Below are positions 6,707-12,096 of a stretch of 42,666 nt of DNA, piece by piece. Source of the DNA: a virus; the IMG/VR virus record IMGVR_UViG_3300025508_000043, positions 1-42,666 of that record; one strand, 5' to 3'. A program made the translations under genes and the position numbers. Within the stretch, counting starts at the first letter, position 1. Each line of letters opens with the position of its first letter. Below the pieces are notes generated by a model. The model was not told where the DNA came from and made no database searches. It saw nothing but the letters and a program-made list of their open reading frames with translations.

Positions 6707-6853
6707 CTAGGAGTTGTACACGCGTGTACTCTTTTCTTTTCTACCTTGTTGTTTAACAGGCTTTTGTCCATGTATTTTGGATTCTTGCTGTTTAGCTTTC
6801 TTTTCTTCATATTTCTCTAAGTTCTTTATTAATTTTTTATTCTGTCTACCCAT
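6707..6853 (-). CDS. Hypothetical 48-aa highly basic protein
   Basis: Read from ATG at 6851-6853 to TAG at 6707-6709. It starts MGRQNKKLIKNLEKYEEKKA and stays Lys/Gln/Arg-rich throughout. The start overlaps the upstream stop by one base (TAATG), the common arrangement here. A small basic protein of this kind may bind nucleic acid, but no domain is recognised. Confidence 0.6.
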   Translation of the reverse strand: MGRQNKKLIKNLEKYEEKKAKQQESKIHGQKPVKQQGRKEKSTRVYNS

Positions 6854-7386
6854 TATTCTGATATTCTATTTATTGTTGCTAATTTGTTTTGTAAATCATA
6901 TAGTTTTTCTTCTAGTTTTACTGAATACTTGTTTGAGCTAGCTTTTTCTAACTCCCACTCGTGTTGCCACTTAGATATAAATTTACCACCTGCTACTTCA
7001 TTAGCTCGTTTGATGTAATAGTTTTTGAGACAATAGCTTATTAAATACTCTAGTCTATCGATCTCGATAGGTATTAGTACACACGATCTAGTGCTAAATC
7101 TTCTGTAATCACCATTAGGTAATTCAAAATATTCTGGTTCACCTTGACATCTTTTGTTTAGTTGATAGTTACTGTAACCACTGTTTTGATTTCTTACGTA
7201 ACCAGTTTTAAAACTAGCTACTTCGATCAGTTTACCATTCTTCCAATTATTCTTGATCGGTAATTTCCATACTATTGTACCATTTTTGTGCTGTCTCATT
7301 GTGGTGACATCCATTATTCCTAACAAATCCATATTGTGAAGTACTTTTTCGTATCTAGTGTCGCTGTTGTATTTTGCTCTATTCAT
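6853..7386 (-). CDS. Hypothetical protein, 177 aa
   Basis: 177 residues starting MNRAKYNSDTRYEKVLHNMD. The centre is beta-rich and polar (GTIVWKLPIKNNWKNGKLI) and the C-terminus is a basic coiled coil. Its substantial length and normal composition argue that it is real. No family recognised. It is followed after one base by the next gene of the operon. Confidence 0.75.
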   Translation of the reverse strand: MNRAKYNSDTRYEKVLHNMDLLGIMDVTTMRQHKNGTIVWKLPIKNNWKNGKLIEVASFKTGYVRNQNSGYSNYQLNKRCQGEPEYFELPNGDYRRFSTRSCVLIPIEIDRLEYLISYCLKNYYIKRANEVAGGKFISKWQHEWELEKASSNKYSVKLEEKLYDLQNKLATINRISE

Positions 7387-7387
7387 C

Positions 7388-7690
7388 TTATCTATATTTT
7401 ATTGATTCTATTTTACTTGTTCCTGAGTTTATCATAGCGAAAACTTCATCCCAATCGCCTTCATCAGCGATCCACTCGATATCGTCTTTACGCCACTCTG
7501 TTTGAAAGTTACTATAAGCTTGACCGTGACAGTTTATTTTGTAATCACCATCCTCGTTTTCTTTGATTGTCCACCTAGACCTGTTATCACACGTTGCACT
7601 TACTAGATCGATCTTCATCTCTCTAGGCTTTACTCCAAAGTCTATATCTAACATTGGTGGTTTTCTTAATAATTCTCCGTATTTGCTCAT
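7388..7690 (-). CDS. Hypothetical protein, 100 aa
   Basis: 100 residues starting MSKYGELLRKPPMLDIDFGV. Rich in Asp, Glu and Trp (the C-terminal third reads EWRKDDIEWIADEGDWDEVF), hence strongly acidic. Small acidic early phage proteins are sometimes inhibitors or DNA mimics, but nothing here proves that. Tightly spaced between neighbours. Confidence 0.7.
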   Translation of the reverse strand: MSKYGELLRKPPMLDIDFGVKPREMKIDLVSATCDNRSRWTIKENEDGDYKINCHGQAYSNFQTEWRKDDIEWIADEGDWDEVFAMINSGTSKIESIKYR

Positions 7691-7691
7691 A

Positions 7692-7904
7692 TTATCTATA
7701 TTTTTTACTGTGACTTAATGCTTTTTTAGTTGTAAAGTCATCTAATTTATTTTGTACTTGTTCTATCATTTGTAACCAGTACTCTCTAGTAATGATCGGT
7801 CTCTTGTCCATTAATTCTGCATCGTCTTGATTCTTATGCATTTCTGCTGTGAAAGTGTCTACCATCTCGTCTAGCACTATTCTATCTTGTATATTAAATT
7901 TCAT
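7692..7904 (-). CDS. Hypothetical protein, 70 aa
   Basis: I start this gene at the ATG at 7902-7904 (MKFNIQDRIVLDEMVDTF) because it overlaps the upstream stop by one base (TAATG), the arrangement used by its neighbours. A start 14 codons earlier at 7946 is possible but would overlap the upstream gene by 43 bases. The protein is helical with a basic C-terminus (KKALSHSKKYR). Function unknown. Confidence 0.65.
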   Translation of the reverse strand: MKFNIQDRIVLDEMVDTFTAEMHKNQDDAELMDKRPIITREYWLQMIEQVQNKLDDFTTKKALSHSKKYR

Positions 7905-8095
7905 TAGTTGTCGTAGATATAAGTTAAACCTTTGTAATTGAACCAACTACTGATACCTTCTTTGTTGTTAAATTCTAGACAACCGAAGTTAGCAGGTAAG
8001 TCACATATTGTATATGGCTTATAAGTTATGCCGTTAAGCTTAATTTTTTGTTTACCAGTACTTTGATCTGGTTTTAGGAATTTGATTGTTTGCAT
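7904..8095 (-). CDS. Hypothetical 63-aa protein, possible relative of the 11766-11996 product
   Basis: 63 residues starting MQTIKFLKPDQSTGKQKIKL, then LNGITYKPYTICDLPANFG. The pattern 'K(I/L)KLN..Y.PY.I.(D/N)LP..F' recurs in the product of 11766-11996, suggesting two diverged copies of one small early protein. It is the first gene after promoter element P2, 20 bases from its 9-base box. Beta-rich, function unknown. Confidence 0.65.
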   Translation of the reverse strand: MQTIKFLKPDQSTGKQKIKLNGITYKPYTICDLPANFGCLEFNNKEGISSWFNYKGLTYIYDN

Positions 8096-8115
8096 ATTAT
8101 TTATTTTATTTAATT

Positions 8116-8149
8116 ATATTATCCGTTAGTATTCGTATTTAATTTGTAA
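8116..8149 (-). promoter_or_regulatory. 34-bp promoter-like element, copy P2
   Basis: Minus strand: TTACAAATTAAATACGA (8133-8149), 8 variable bases, GGATAATAT (8116-8124). One base differs from the consensus in the long box. Its upstream end adjoins the stop codon of the 8150-8395 gene (TAA followed by TTACAA), so the element starts right at a gene end. Confidence 0.75.
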
Positions 8150-8395
8150 TTACTTTATTATTAGTTTATATTCACCTGATTTATACTCTTCACGATCGAG
8201 AGCATACTCCATTGGAAACTCTTGATGAGTTTTAAATGAAGAATAACCGTCTTTAGTATCTCTAGTTATCTCTATTGTACCATATCCTGGCCAATGAGGG
8301 TTTTTATCTACTTCAACTACTATTACCTTATAATCTTTCTTGTTCTCATCTCTTGGAATTGAAAACCATAGTCTTTTTAGTTCTTCTCTATTCAT
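8150..8395 (-). CDS. Hypothetical protein, 81 aa
   Basis: 81 residues starting MNREELKRLWFSIPRDENKK. Alternating strands rich in Lys, Glu and Tyr (YKVIVVEVDKNPHWPGYGTI) suggest a small beta domain. No family recognised. It overlaps the upstream small gene by 8 bases and is the last gene before element P2. Confidence 0.65.
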   Translation of the reverse strand: MNREELKRLWFSIPRDENKKDYKVIVVEVDKNPHWPGYGTIEITRDTKDGYSSFKTHQEFPMEYALDREEYKSGEYKLIIK

Positions 8396-8525
8396 TTTTC
8401 TTATGTTTTATTTTTCTTGTATATATTTTCTTACTAACAAATACTCTAGTACCTGGTGTACTAACACCTTGCTCGAGTTGTACTCGTCTTTTGACACTTC
8501 GTTTTTGTTTATTAGTTAATTTCAT
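8388..8525 (-). CDS. Hypothetical 45-aa very basic protein
   Basis: Read from ATG at 8523-8525 to TAG at 8388-8390. It starts MKLTNKQKRSVKRRVQLEQG and ends KIYTRKIKHKKNE. About a third of residues are Lys or Arg. TAATG coupling to the upstream gene and an overlap with the downstream gene support translation. It resembles a ribosomal-protein-like or nucleic-acid-binding peptide, but no specific family is claimed. Confidence 0.6.
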   Translation of the reverse strand: MKLTNKQKRSVKRRVQLEQGVSTPGTRVFVSKKIYTRKIKHKKNE

Positions 8526-8734
8526 TAGCCTAGCATAGTACCATAACCTTTACGACGAGTTAGTTTTGCTATTTTTTTAGCATCTTCACTTGACATAATT
8601 TGTATGGAATTACCTGTTTTGTGATTAATTACTGGTGCACAACCATACGCTTCGACTGAAGAGCAGTTGACACAGACTTTGAAGCCGAGACGTAGTCGAC
8701 CTTCTGGTATTATATTTTTACATTTGCATTTCAT
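8525..8734 (-). CDS. Putative zinc-ribbon protein, 69 aa
   Basis: I choose ATG at 8732-8734 (MKCKCKNIIPEGRLRLGFKV). A longer frame exists only by using TTG inside promoter element P3. Cysteine pairs C-x-C at residues 3-5 and C-x-x-C at about 21-24 (CVNC) suggest one zinc site. The rest is GRLRLGFKVCVNCS, HKTGN and a basic C-terminus (KLTRRKGYGTMLG), a combination I recall from uncharacterised phage proteins. The start codon lies only 4 bases after the -10-like box of P3, so the message may have almost no leader. Confidence 0.65.
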   Translation of the reverse strand: MKCKCKNIIPEGRLRLGFKVCVNCSSVEAYGCAPVINHKTGNSIQIMSSEDAKKIAKLTRRKGYGTMLG

Positions 8735-8738
8735 ATAT

Positions 8739-8772
8739 ATATTATCCAACAGTGTTCGTATTTAATTTGTAT
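8739..8772 (-). promoter_or_regulatory. 34-bp promoter-like element, copy P3
   Basis: Minus strand: ATACAAATTAAATACGA (8756-8772), 8 variable bases, GGATAATAT (8739-8747). The downstream ATG at 8734 follows after only 4 bases, the shortest distance of the seven copies (others 20-53). Confidence 0.75.
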
Positions 8773-8836
8773 ATTCATCTAGTAAATGACTACCAATCAT
8801 AGCGGTAATCAGTATAAGTATTATCCACGCTCCCAT
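8762..8836 (-). CDS. Possible 24-aa membrane peptide
   Basis: ATG at 8834-8836 overlaps the upstream stop by one base (TAATG). The frame reads MGAWIILILITAMIGSHLLD then EYTN and stop: one hydrophobic segment and a short polar tail. The stop codon lies within promoter element P3. The overlap favours translation, but at this length chance is not excluded. Confidence 0.35.
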   Translation of the reverse strand: MGAWIILILITAMIGSHLLDEYTN

Positions 8837-9222
8837 TATAATTTGATCGCTAATCTTGGTTTACCAACTGATACTTTTGTTGTACCTTGAGGTGTGTAGT
8901 AAACTTTATGGTTACTATCTAGTATATCTTGTCTAGTAGTTCCATCGAAGAAAGTTGTTATAACTTTTCTTACTCTTTTCTTATCGTCACTCAAATCTAA
9001 ACATAGTGTATTACCATATTCAATTGGTATTTCATAAAATTTACCTATATTCTCTACTTGAAGCTCACCACCTGATTTAAAGTCTACTACATATAAAATA
9101 GTATCCATTTGGTAATTAAATTCAAATACATCTTTTCCTTTAAAATACGTACAAGTCGTATCTTGTGCTTTAGCTGACAGAATTGCTGCCACTAAACCAA
9201 TGCTTAATGTTAATTTCTTCAT
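8836..9222 (-). CDS. Exported protein with N-terminal signal peptide, 128 aa
   Basis: 128 residues. MKKLTLSIGLVAAILSAKAQ is a typical signal peptide with a probable AKA-Q cleavage site after about residue 19. The mature part (about 109 aa) is beta-rich, with YQMDTILYVVDFKSGGEL and DGTTRQDILDSNHKVYYTP. It would be periplasmic or released from the cell. Its first seven residues are identical to those of the other exported protein at 10000-10275. It belongs to a cluster of exported proteins. Function unknown. Confidence 0.7.
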   Translation of the reverse strand: MKKLTLSIGLVAAILSAKAQDTTCTYFKGKDVFEFNYQMDTILYVVDFKSGGELQVENIGKFYEIPIEYGNTLCLDLSDDKKRVRKVITTFFDGTTRQDILDSNHKVYYTPQGTTKVSVGKPRLAIKL

Positions 9223-9242
9223 ATTTTATTTATTTATTTAGT

Positions 9243-9713
9243 TTATAACCAAGTTAATGGCTTTAATTTCATTCCTAAAGTACTGTCTCCATCTAAATAT
9301 TTATCTAAAAACATTTGTACTCCTTCATCACCATTTTCATGGTATAATTCTTTTAGTTCATCTATATAGTCCCAACCCCACACTTCAGACATACTATTTA
9401 TTGAGTGAGGAAATAACATGTATTCAGCTTTTAATGAAGGTGGCGATTTATCATCTTCAACTCCACTCAAATCATATAATATTGGTGATAAGAATATCGG
9501 TTTACTCGGGTCATAAGAGTCAAATCCCTTAATTTTTCTGATACACTCGGCATCACTCATTCCTTCAGACCAACTAATATTTCCACCTAACTGAATATCA
9601 GTCGGGTTGTCAGCATACACTGGTTGACCATAGTTTCTTGCCCAATTAGGCTCTTTTGTACACGAGCTAAATAATATACTTAGCGCTAATACACTTCTTG
9701 TTATTTTCTTCAT
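9243..9713 (-). CDS. Predicted lipoprotein, 156 aa
   Basis: 156 residues. MKKITRSVLALSILFSSCTK carries a lipobox-like F-S-S-C with the lipidated cysteine at residue 18. The mature part is acidic and Asp/Ser/Pro-rich with no recognised domain (GGNISWSEGMSDAECIRKI, then WGWDYIDELKELYHENGDEG). In Bacteroidetes such proteins are anchored to the inner or outer membrane. Phage lipoproteins made early sometimes block superinfection by other phages, which is a possibility here but not shown. Confidence 0.75.
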   Translation of the reverse strand: MKKITRSVLALSILFSSCTKEPNWARNYGQPVYADNPTDIQLGGNISWSEGMSDAECIRKIKGFDSYDPSKPIFLSPILYDLSGVEDDKSPPSLKAEYMLFPHSINSMSEVWGWDYIDELKELYHENGDEGVQMFLDKYLDGDSTLGMKLKPLTWL

Positions 9714-9729
9714 AATTTTATATTTTTAG

Positions 9730-9778
9730 TGATAGTGCAGGACTCGAACCTGCTCGATTATTCGGCCGCCTTTCTATC
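9730..9778 (-). other. tRNA T-arm and acceptor-like element overlapping a lipoprotein gene end
   Basis: On the minus strand, GCAGG TTCGAGT CCTGC (9737-9753) is a perfect T-stem with a canonical T-loop, followed by an acceptor-like ACTATCA. The only upstream complement in reach is GATAG at 9774-9778, which contains the stop codon of the small lipoprotein gene. That leaves about 20 bases for D and anticodon arms, far too few for a normal tRNA. It is either a tRNA fragment or a short tRNA mimic at a transcript end. Confidence 0.4.
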
Positions 9779-9884
9779 TGTATGCTGGACAGTTTGAACT
9801 CCAAGCATTTCTTTGATTACAACTTGTAGTTGCACAACTTGATAACAGTAATATTACCGCTATAATTCCAATTAATTTTTTCAT
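9774..9884 (-). CDS. Small lipoprotein, 36 aa
   Basis: Read from ATG at 9882-9884 to TAG at 9774-9776. MKKLIGIIAVILLLSSCATT is a clear lipoprotein signal with lipobox L-S-S-C, the cysteine at residue 17. The mature peptide would be only about 20 residues with two more cysteines. This matches the size class of lysis-type or superinfection-exclusion lipoproteins of other phages, a comparison by size only. ATGA overlap with the upstream membrane protein gene. Confidence 0.65.
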   Translation of the reverse strand: MKKLIGIIAVILLLSSCATTSCNQRNAWSSNCPAYR

Positions 9885-9997
9885 AGTCTATTTATTACTG
9901 TTATTAACGCGAACACTATTGCTCCCGCTGTTCCTACTCCAAGGCTATATGTAAATGTTAGCATTACGTAGTGTACAAATTTTTGCTTATTACTCAT
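9881..9997 (-). CDS. Small membrane protein, 38 aa
   Basis: Read from ATG at 9995-9997 to TGA at 9881-9883. MSNKQKFVHYVMLTFTYSLG is followed by a hydrophobic stretch (VGTAGAIVFALITVIN), giving one or two membrane passes. Its stop overlaps the lipoprotein ATG (ATGA), so the two are probably co-translated. Function unknown. Confidence 0.6.
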   Translation of the reverse strand: MSNKQKFVHYVMLTFTYSLGVGTAGAIVFALITVINRL

Positions 9998-9999
9998 AA

Positions 10000-10275
10000 T
10001 TAATCTTTTTTAGGTGTGTGTAAATAACACAATTGGTTAGTATTTTTAGTTTTATTCTTACAGTTTCTACCTGATTTAGTAGTTCCAGTACATATTTTTG
10101 CTGGTACTTTTACCTCATCTTTATAGAATGGATTATGTAAATAACACAAACTATTTTTAGCTTTAGTATTATTCTTACATTGAACACTATCTGTAGTCAA
10201 TTCTTTACATTGAGTTTGACCATAACTCATCATTGCAATTGTTAGTGCTGCGACACTTAAAGTTAATTTCTTCAT
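10000..10275 (-). CDS. Exported cysteine-rich protein with two Cys/His repeats (DUF5763-like)
   Basis: 91 residues. MKKLTLSVAALTIAMMSYGQ is a signal peptide with probable cleavage before Q20. The mature part has two tandem copies of a Cys3-His pattern: C-K-E-L-T-T-x-S-V-Q-C-K-N-x-T-K-x6-C-Y-L-H and C-T-G-T-T-K-S-G-R-N-C-K-N-K-T-K-x6-C-Y-L-H. I recognise this as the small zinc-binding-type repeat of the DUF5763 kind found in Bacteroidetes, from memory. Export of such a unit suggests an envelope or periplasmic role. Confidence 0.75.
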   Translation of the reverse strand: MKKLTLSVAALTIAMMSYGQTQCKELTTDSVQCKNNTKAKNSLCYLHNPFYKDEVKVPAKICTGTTKSGRNCKNKTKNTNQLCYLHTPKKD

Positions 10276-10276
10276 T

Positions 10277-10537
10277 TTACATTATTTTAGTTATATTATT
10301 TTTTTCATCTATTTTCTTACAATCTTGGATTGCTCTGTACAATAATTCTTGTGAGTCAACTGAGTTAAACCAGTCTTCTTTTAACCACACATAGTAAATC
10401 CACTCGTTCGCTTCGCTCGCAGTTTCAAAATAGTTCTGATATTTGTTACCATAACTATCTACTACTCGAGTATCATACCACTCACCTTTTTTTCTTGTTA
10501 TACTATAATCTCTCATATTAATACTTTGTTGTACCAT
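10277..10537 (-). CDS. Hypothetical protein, 86 aa (or 79 aa)
   Basis: 86 residues from ATG at 10537. A second ATG at 10514-10516 (MRDYSITRKKGEWYDTR) would avoid the 20-base overlap with the upstream gene and is equally plausible. Aromatic-rich, with a WIYYVWLKEDWFN segment and an acidic/basic C-terminal helix. No family recognised. Confidence 0.65.
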   Translation of the reverse strand: MVQQSINMRDYSITRKKGEWYDTRVVDSYGNKYQNYFETASEANEWIYYVWLKEDWFNSVDSQELLYRAIQDCKKIDEKNNITKIM

Positions 10538-10730
10538 TTTTATTTATTAGTTTATTCAACCACTCATCAATTTCTTTATACTTATTATTTGTGTGATTTT
10601 CTAATAGTAATTCATATTTAGTTAATTCTATCTCACTTTTATCTTGTAAACCAAATTTATTTGACATTTCTTTTACTAGTCTCAAGTTTGAAATCATTTC
10701 TCTTAATTCTATCTCACTATATTCTATCAT
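10518..10730 (-). CDS. Hypothetical helical protein, 70 aa
   Basis: 70 residues starting MIEYSEIELREMISNLRLVK. Predicted nearly all helical with heptad-like leucines (EIELTKYELLLENHTN). Its ATG overlaps the stop of the preceding 27-codon frame (ATGA). Function unknown. Confidence 0.65.
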   Translation of the reverse strand: MIEYSEIELREMISNLRLVKEMSNKFGLQDKSEIELTKYELLLENHTNNKYKEIDEWLNKLINKNGTTKY

Positions 10731-10810
10731 AATTCTAATTTTAATTGATTAGGATTTACTTTTTCTTTTTCTTTTTTATACTGTTTCCAGTGTTCTAATG
10801 TTTCATACAT
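10727..10810 (-). CDS. Possible 27-aa peptide
   Basis: Frame from ATG at 10808-10810 to TGA at 10727-10729, starting MYETLEHWKQYKKEKEKVNP. The ATGA overlap with the next gene is the main support. Charged and helical. Confidence 0.4.
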   Translation of the reverse strand: MYETLEHWKQYKKEKEKVNPNQLKLEL

Positions 10811-10815
10811 AGTTT

Positions 10816-10947
10816 TTAATTTTTTAATAAATAAGTTAAGTCATCAACAGTTGTTTCTAACCATTTTTCTTGACATTCATTTTGATTATACTTAAAAATA
10901 TTATTTAATAATAGTTTTAATAATTTAATTTTAATTGTTTCTAACAT
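10816..10947 (-). CDS. Hypothetical 43-aa protein after element P4
   Basis: Frame from ATG at 10945-10947 to TAA at 10816-10818, starting MLETIKIKLLKLLLNNIFKY and ending in an acidic helix. It is the first frame after promoter element P4, whose 9-base box ends 36 bases upstream. The very AT-rich sequence makes Leu/Ile/Asn/Lys dominate. Confidence 0.5.
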   Translation of the reverse strand: MLETIKIKLLKLLLNNIFKYNQNECQEKWLETTVDDLTYLLKN

Positions 10948-10983
10948 ACTTTATTTATTTATATTTATAATTTATTTTCAGTT

Positions 10984-11017
10984 ATATTATCCAATACTAG
11001 TCGTATTTAGTTTGTAT
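10984..11017 (-). promoter_or_regulatory. 34-bp promoter-like element, copy P4
   Basis: Minus strand: ATACAAACTAAATACGA (11001-11017), 8 variable bases, GGATAATAT (10984-10992). It lies just downstream of the tRNA-like element at 11024, the same juxtaposition as P1. Confidence 0.75.
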
Positions 11018-11023
11018 AATTTG

Positions 11024-11132
11024 TTGTAGAGTGAGAATCGAACTCACAAAAACCATTACTACAGTGTACTCCAAATACTTGGTCATTCATATTTTATAGT
11101 GGGAAATGTACTCAACTACCACTTTTGTACAT
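11024..11132 (-). other. tRNA T-arm and acceptor-like element upstream of P4
   Basis: On the minus strand a perfect T-stem and loop GTGAG TTCGATT CTCAC (11031-11047) is followed by TCTACAA (11024-11030). No perfect 5' partner exists; ATGTACA at 11126-11132 pairs 5 of 7, giving 109 nt, which is long for a tRNA. Between them are other hairpins: AGTGG/CCACT with a bulge, and CCAA/TTGG around four bases. It is gene-free and sits between a gene stop (11148) and promoter P4. Confidence 0.4.
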
Positions 11133-11147
11133 GAAAATTACTTACTA

Positions 11148-11399
11148 TTATTCAGTAATTGTTTGTAATTCTCTACAGAATTTTGGTACACAATTTGTAT
11201 TTGTATAACTTTTATACTTTTCAAAACAATTCATACTTTCAAATTTCTCTTTATGAGTATTATATACTTCATCATGATTATAAGAAACAATTTCTTGTTT
11301 TTTGTTAGTAAATGTAATTACTACATTTTTACCAATTAATGACTTTCTGATTACGAATCTTTTAGTTTTAAGTTCTTCAACTTTGTTTAATTTTGACAT
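11148..11399 (-). CDS. Hypothetical basic protein, 83 aa
   Basis: 83 residues starting MSKLNKVEELKTKRFVIRKS, with NVVITFTNKKQEIVSYNHDE and three cysteines in the second half. No domain recognised. It is the first gene after promoter element P5 (53 bases from the 9-base box) and is followed by the tRNA-like element. Confidence 0.65.
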   Translation of the reverse strand: MSKLNKVEELKTKRFVIRKSLIGKNVVITFTNKKQEIVSYNHDEVYNTHKEKFESMNCFEKYKSYTNTNCVPKFCRELQTITE

Positions 11400-11452
11400 A
11401 ATTTATTTATTTTAAGTTATTTATTAATTTATTATTTATTTGTTTTACATTT

Positions 11453-11486
11453 ATATTATCCATTTACATTCGTATTTACATTGTAA
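11453..11486 (-). promoter_or_regulatory. 34-bp promoter-like element, copy P5
   Basis: Minus strand: TTACAATGTAAATACGA (11470-11486), 8 variable bases, GGATAATAT (11453-11461). Two positions of the long box differ from the consensus, the ACGA end and the 9-base box do not. Upstream lies a short C-rich patch (11520-11555) with GTTCAC occurring twice, the only GC-rich spot nearby. Confidence 0.7.
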
Positions 11487-11560
11487 AAGTATATATTTTA
11501 TTTATTTGATATTTATAGTGTTCACCCACTACCCCGACTCTCACTGTTCACAGTTGTAAT

Positions 11561-11701
11561 TTAATTTACATTTGTAACTTTTGTTATACTTATTACATTT
11601 GATAATTCAGTGAATATTGAAATTTCATGTAGTATTGTTTGTATATCAGTATTTGTATAAACTTTGTCTGAGAAATATTTTATTTTTACTTTGTAATTCA
11701 T
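11561..11701 (-). CDS. Hypothetical 46-aa protein after element P6
   Basis: Frame from ATG at 11699-11701 to TAA at 11561-11563, starting MNYKVKIKYFSDKVYTNTDI. Predicted beta strand then helix. It follows promoter element P6 by 26 bases. No family recognised; very AT-rich. Confidence 0.5.
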   Translation of the reverse strand: MNYKVKIKYFSDKVYTNTDIQTILHEISIFTELSNVISITKVTNVN

Positions 11702-11727
11702 ATTATTTTTATTTATTTGTTTCATAT

Positions 11728-11761
11728 ATATTATCCAATATACTTTGTATTTAGTTTGTAA
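11728..11761 (-). promoter_or_regulatory. 34-bp promoter-like element, copy P6
   Basis: Minus strand: TTACAAACTAAATACAA (11745-11761), 8 variable bases, GGATAATAT (11728-11736). It differs from the consensus only in ACGA being ACAA. Confidence 0.75.
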
Positions 11762-11765
11762 TTTA

Positions 11766-11996
11766 TTATTTAATATTATTAGAATTTATATTTGAATAAT
11801 TTAAAGTTTGAATATAATTTGTTTGATATTTTTTATTAAAGTTATTTGAATTAATATATATTATTGTATTTATTTTTATTATTGAATTGATTGGAAATGT
11901 TTCAAATTTATTTGGAAGATTATGAATTAAATAAGGAAAATATATTTGATTATTTAATTTTAATATTTGATTTGATTTGAATTTTAATTTGTTCAT
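11766..11996 (-). CDS. Hypothetical 76-aa protein, first leftward gene
   Basis: 76 residues starting MNKLKFKSNQILKLNNQIYF, then PYLIHNLPNKFETFPINS. Extreme AT content makes it almost wholly Asn, Ile, Lys, Leu and Tyr. The N-terminal half keeps the pattern of the 7904-8095 product (LKLNxxxYxPYxIxxLPxxF), which supports a real protein. The second half is low-complexity. It follows element P7 by 44 bases and is therefore probably the first leftward gene expressed. Confidence 0.55.
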   Translation of the reverse strand: MNKLKFKSNQILKLNNQIYFPYLIHNLPNKFETFPINSIIKINTIIYINSNNFNKKYQTNYIQTLNYSNINSNNIK

Positions 11997-12040
11997 AATT
12001 TTATTATTTTATTTATTATTATTATTTTGTATTTCTATAT

Positions 12041-12074
12041 ATATTATCCAATGTAAGTCGTATTAAGTTTGTAA
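12041..12074 (-). promoter_or_regulatory. 34-bp promoter-like element, copy P7
   Basis: Minus strand: TTACAAACTTAATACGA (12058-12074), 8 variable bases, GGATAATAT (12041-12049). One base differs from the consensus in the long box. It is the outermost copy and faces the leftward genes. Confidence 0.75.
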
Positions 12075-12087
12075 TGTAATGTAAAAT

Positions 12088-12096
12088 GGATAATAT
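12088..12096 (+). promoter_or_regulatory. Rightward GGATAATAT box, candidate late or divergent promoter
   Basis: The same 9-base -10-like box occurs once on the plus strand, 13 bases beyond the end of P7. The 17-base upstream box is not found at the matching distance; that space is occupied by P7 itself. It could serve as a -10 for rightward genes with a different upstream contact. The first rightward start codon is about 250 bases away. Confidence 0.35.

Noticed and set aside
8735-8749. TTG start for the zinc-ribbon gene
   Set aside because: The TTG lies inside promoter element P3; an ATG follows immediately.
9730-11132. Phage attachment site (attP) from tRNA 3' ends
   Set aside because: tRNA 3' halves can mark attP, but three different copies occur, no integrase is in the window and the gene set looks lytic; not excluded for a single copy.
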